The notes beneath the pieces are model-generated. The model was not told where the DNA came from and searched no databases. It saw only the letters and a list, made by a program, of their open reading frames with translations. A DNA stretch of 13,969 nucleotides from an uncultured Lachnospiraceae bacterium. GTDB taxonomy: Bacteria; Bacillota; Clostridia; Lachnospirales; Lachnospiraceae. Within the stretch, counting starts at the first letter, position 1. Each line of letters begins with the position of its first letter. Below are positions 13,329 to 13,969 of the stretch, piece after piece. The stretch covers positions 1 through 13,969 of the forward strand of contig CACZQT010000084.1 in the NCBI GenBank assembly GCA_902783295.1, in the 5' to 3' direction. A program made the translations under genes and the position numbers.

Positions 13329-13969
13329 TTACGGTTCAAATACAATTTCCGTCCAGTCACCGTTTCGGAAAGCGGACTCACTGTAGATCCGGCATGCTGT
13401 ACCATCCTCATTTTTCACAAGGGCAAAATGCTTCATATAATCCCAAAGCAGCGGGATTTCCTCCGGAATGCAGTTATGAGCGCGGTATTTTGTCTGCGCA
13501 TAGACTACAACCGGAATTCCCTGCGCGTTCTCCCAGATATGGTAAGTCTGACGTCCCTTTGTATAGTGATCGGTAAAGGCATTGACATCTCCTTTGCCGT
13601 CTCCCAGCCCAAAGCCGTTCACGCTCAGGAAATAATTGGCCCAGATGTCCAGTGTATTGTACACATCATCCCAAAGGTCGCCGGAACGGCGGCTGGCGTC
13701 TTCACCTTGTCCGACAATGGACATGACAGGGATCGGGCCGGAACCTTCGTTCAGCGCCAGATCTCCGGTACCGGAGGTGCAGGCAGCTGCTGCAAAGAAC
13801 TCCGGATGGGTGGAGCAGAGCGGGAAGGTCACACCTGAACCTCCGGCGGACTGACCCGTTGAATATACTCTTGTGAAATCCAGACTTTCGAATCTGCCAA
13901 TGTGGTTTTTCAGGATCGCGTAAATAGCGGCGTAAGTGCCTTCATTGTTCTTATGACTGACACCCGTAG
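13329..13969 (-). CDS. Serine esterase, PHB-depolymerase/CE1-like (5' end missing)
   Basis: The frame is open through the window edge, so the true start lies beyond 13969; 212 residues are visible and the GTG at 13832 is internal. The visible part carries the nucleophile elbow GQSAGG, residues 38-43 of the fragment, in VYSTGQSAGGSG. A strand-helix pattern typical of alpha/beta hydrolases and a late AHNCIPEEIPLLWDY segment whose His is a plausible catalytic base follow; the acid is not identifiable. The overall character (TGVSHKNNEGTYAAIYAILKN before the elbow) resembles LpqC/PHB-depolymerase-type esterases, including feruloyl and acetyl-xylan esterases. The substrate cannot be told, and a signal peptide would be in the missing part. 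It is convergent with the deacetylase gene and shares its terminator. Confidence 0.8.
   Translation of the reverse strand, partial: TGVSHKNNEGTYAAIYAILKNHIGRFESLDFTRVYSTGQSAGGSGVTFPLCSTHPEFFAAAACTSGTGDLALNEGSGPIPVMSIVGQGEDASRRSGDLWDDVYNTLDIWANYFLSVNGFGLGDGKGDVNAFTDHYTKGRQTYHIWENAQGIPVVVYAQTKYRAHNCIPEEIPLLWDYMKHFALVKNEDGTACRIYSESAFRNGDWTEIVFEP

Noticed and set aside
13566..13579. 14-base identity with bases 26-39 (GTGATCGGTAAAGG)
   Set aside because: Only two copies, one inside a coding region, with no flanking similarity. Most likely chance.
13329..13832. Complete 167-residue protein starting at 13832
   Set aside because: That start is a GTG just after the GQSAGG nucleophile motif. The frame stays open to the window edge, so the gene is a 5'-truncated longer esterase.

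Overview
The window is a mostly ordinary, core-genome stretch of a low-to-mid GC (about half G+C by eye) Gram-positive bacterium of the Clostridia. The short FtsH and the gene order tig-clpP-clpX-lon-engB look most like Lachnospiraceae and relatives. The family assignment is an inference from protein character, not a search result. No mobile element, CRISPR array, tRNA or rRNA was recognised.

Layout, left to right. (1) 51-2193: minus-strand ftsH as a single transcription unit, with a near-consensus promoter and a strong intrinsic terminator. (2) 2194-2454: a hairpin-rich intergenic stretch containing a 19-bp perfect inverted repeat and a UUCG-capped hairpin that probably terminates asnS. (3) 2455-10303: a minus-strand proteostasis run, tig, clpP, clpX, lon, engB, asnS. 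Gaps are 12-63 bp except for about 200 bp between tig and clpP. It starts from an extended -10 promoter upstream of tig. (4) 10342-12000: a minus-strand pair, short NfeD protein then SPFH/band-7 protein, with its own promoter and a terminator. (5) 12023-13323: a plus-strand, membrane-anchored NodB-family polysaccharide deacetylase, transcribed divergently from nfeD. It ends at a hairpin shared with (6), a convergent serine esterase of the PHB-depolymerase/CE1-like alpha/beta hydrolase type (13329-13969), whose 5' end lies outside the window.

How the genes fit together. Trigger factor folds nascent chains; ClpXP and Lon degrade cytosolic proteins; EngB supports 50S assembly; FtsH handles membrane proteins. 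The NfeD/SPFH pair belongs to a class of membrane scaffold that is functionally tied to FtsH in other bacteria. All three major AAA+ proteolytic systems (ClpXP, Lon, FtsH) thus lie within about 9 kb. Lineage-specific points are the absence of lonB between clpX and lon, and asnS appended to the operon.

Several apparent longest-ORF starts are wrong. Ribosome-binding sites support shorter starts for tig (10244), the SPFH gene (11439) and nfeD (11912), and non-ATG starts for lon (GTG) and the deacetylase (TTG). I found no convincing undescribed system. The best candidate for a second look is the structured intergenic element at about 2245-2443.
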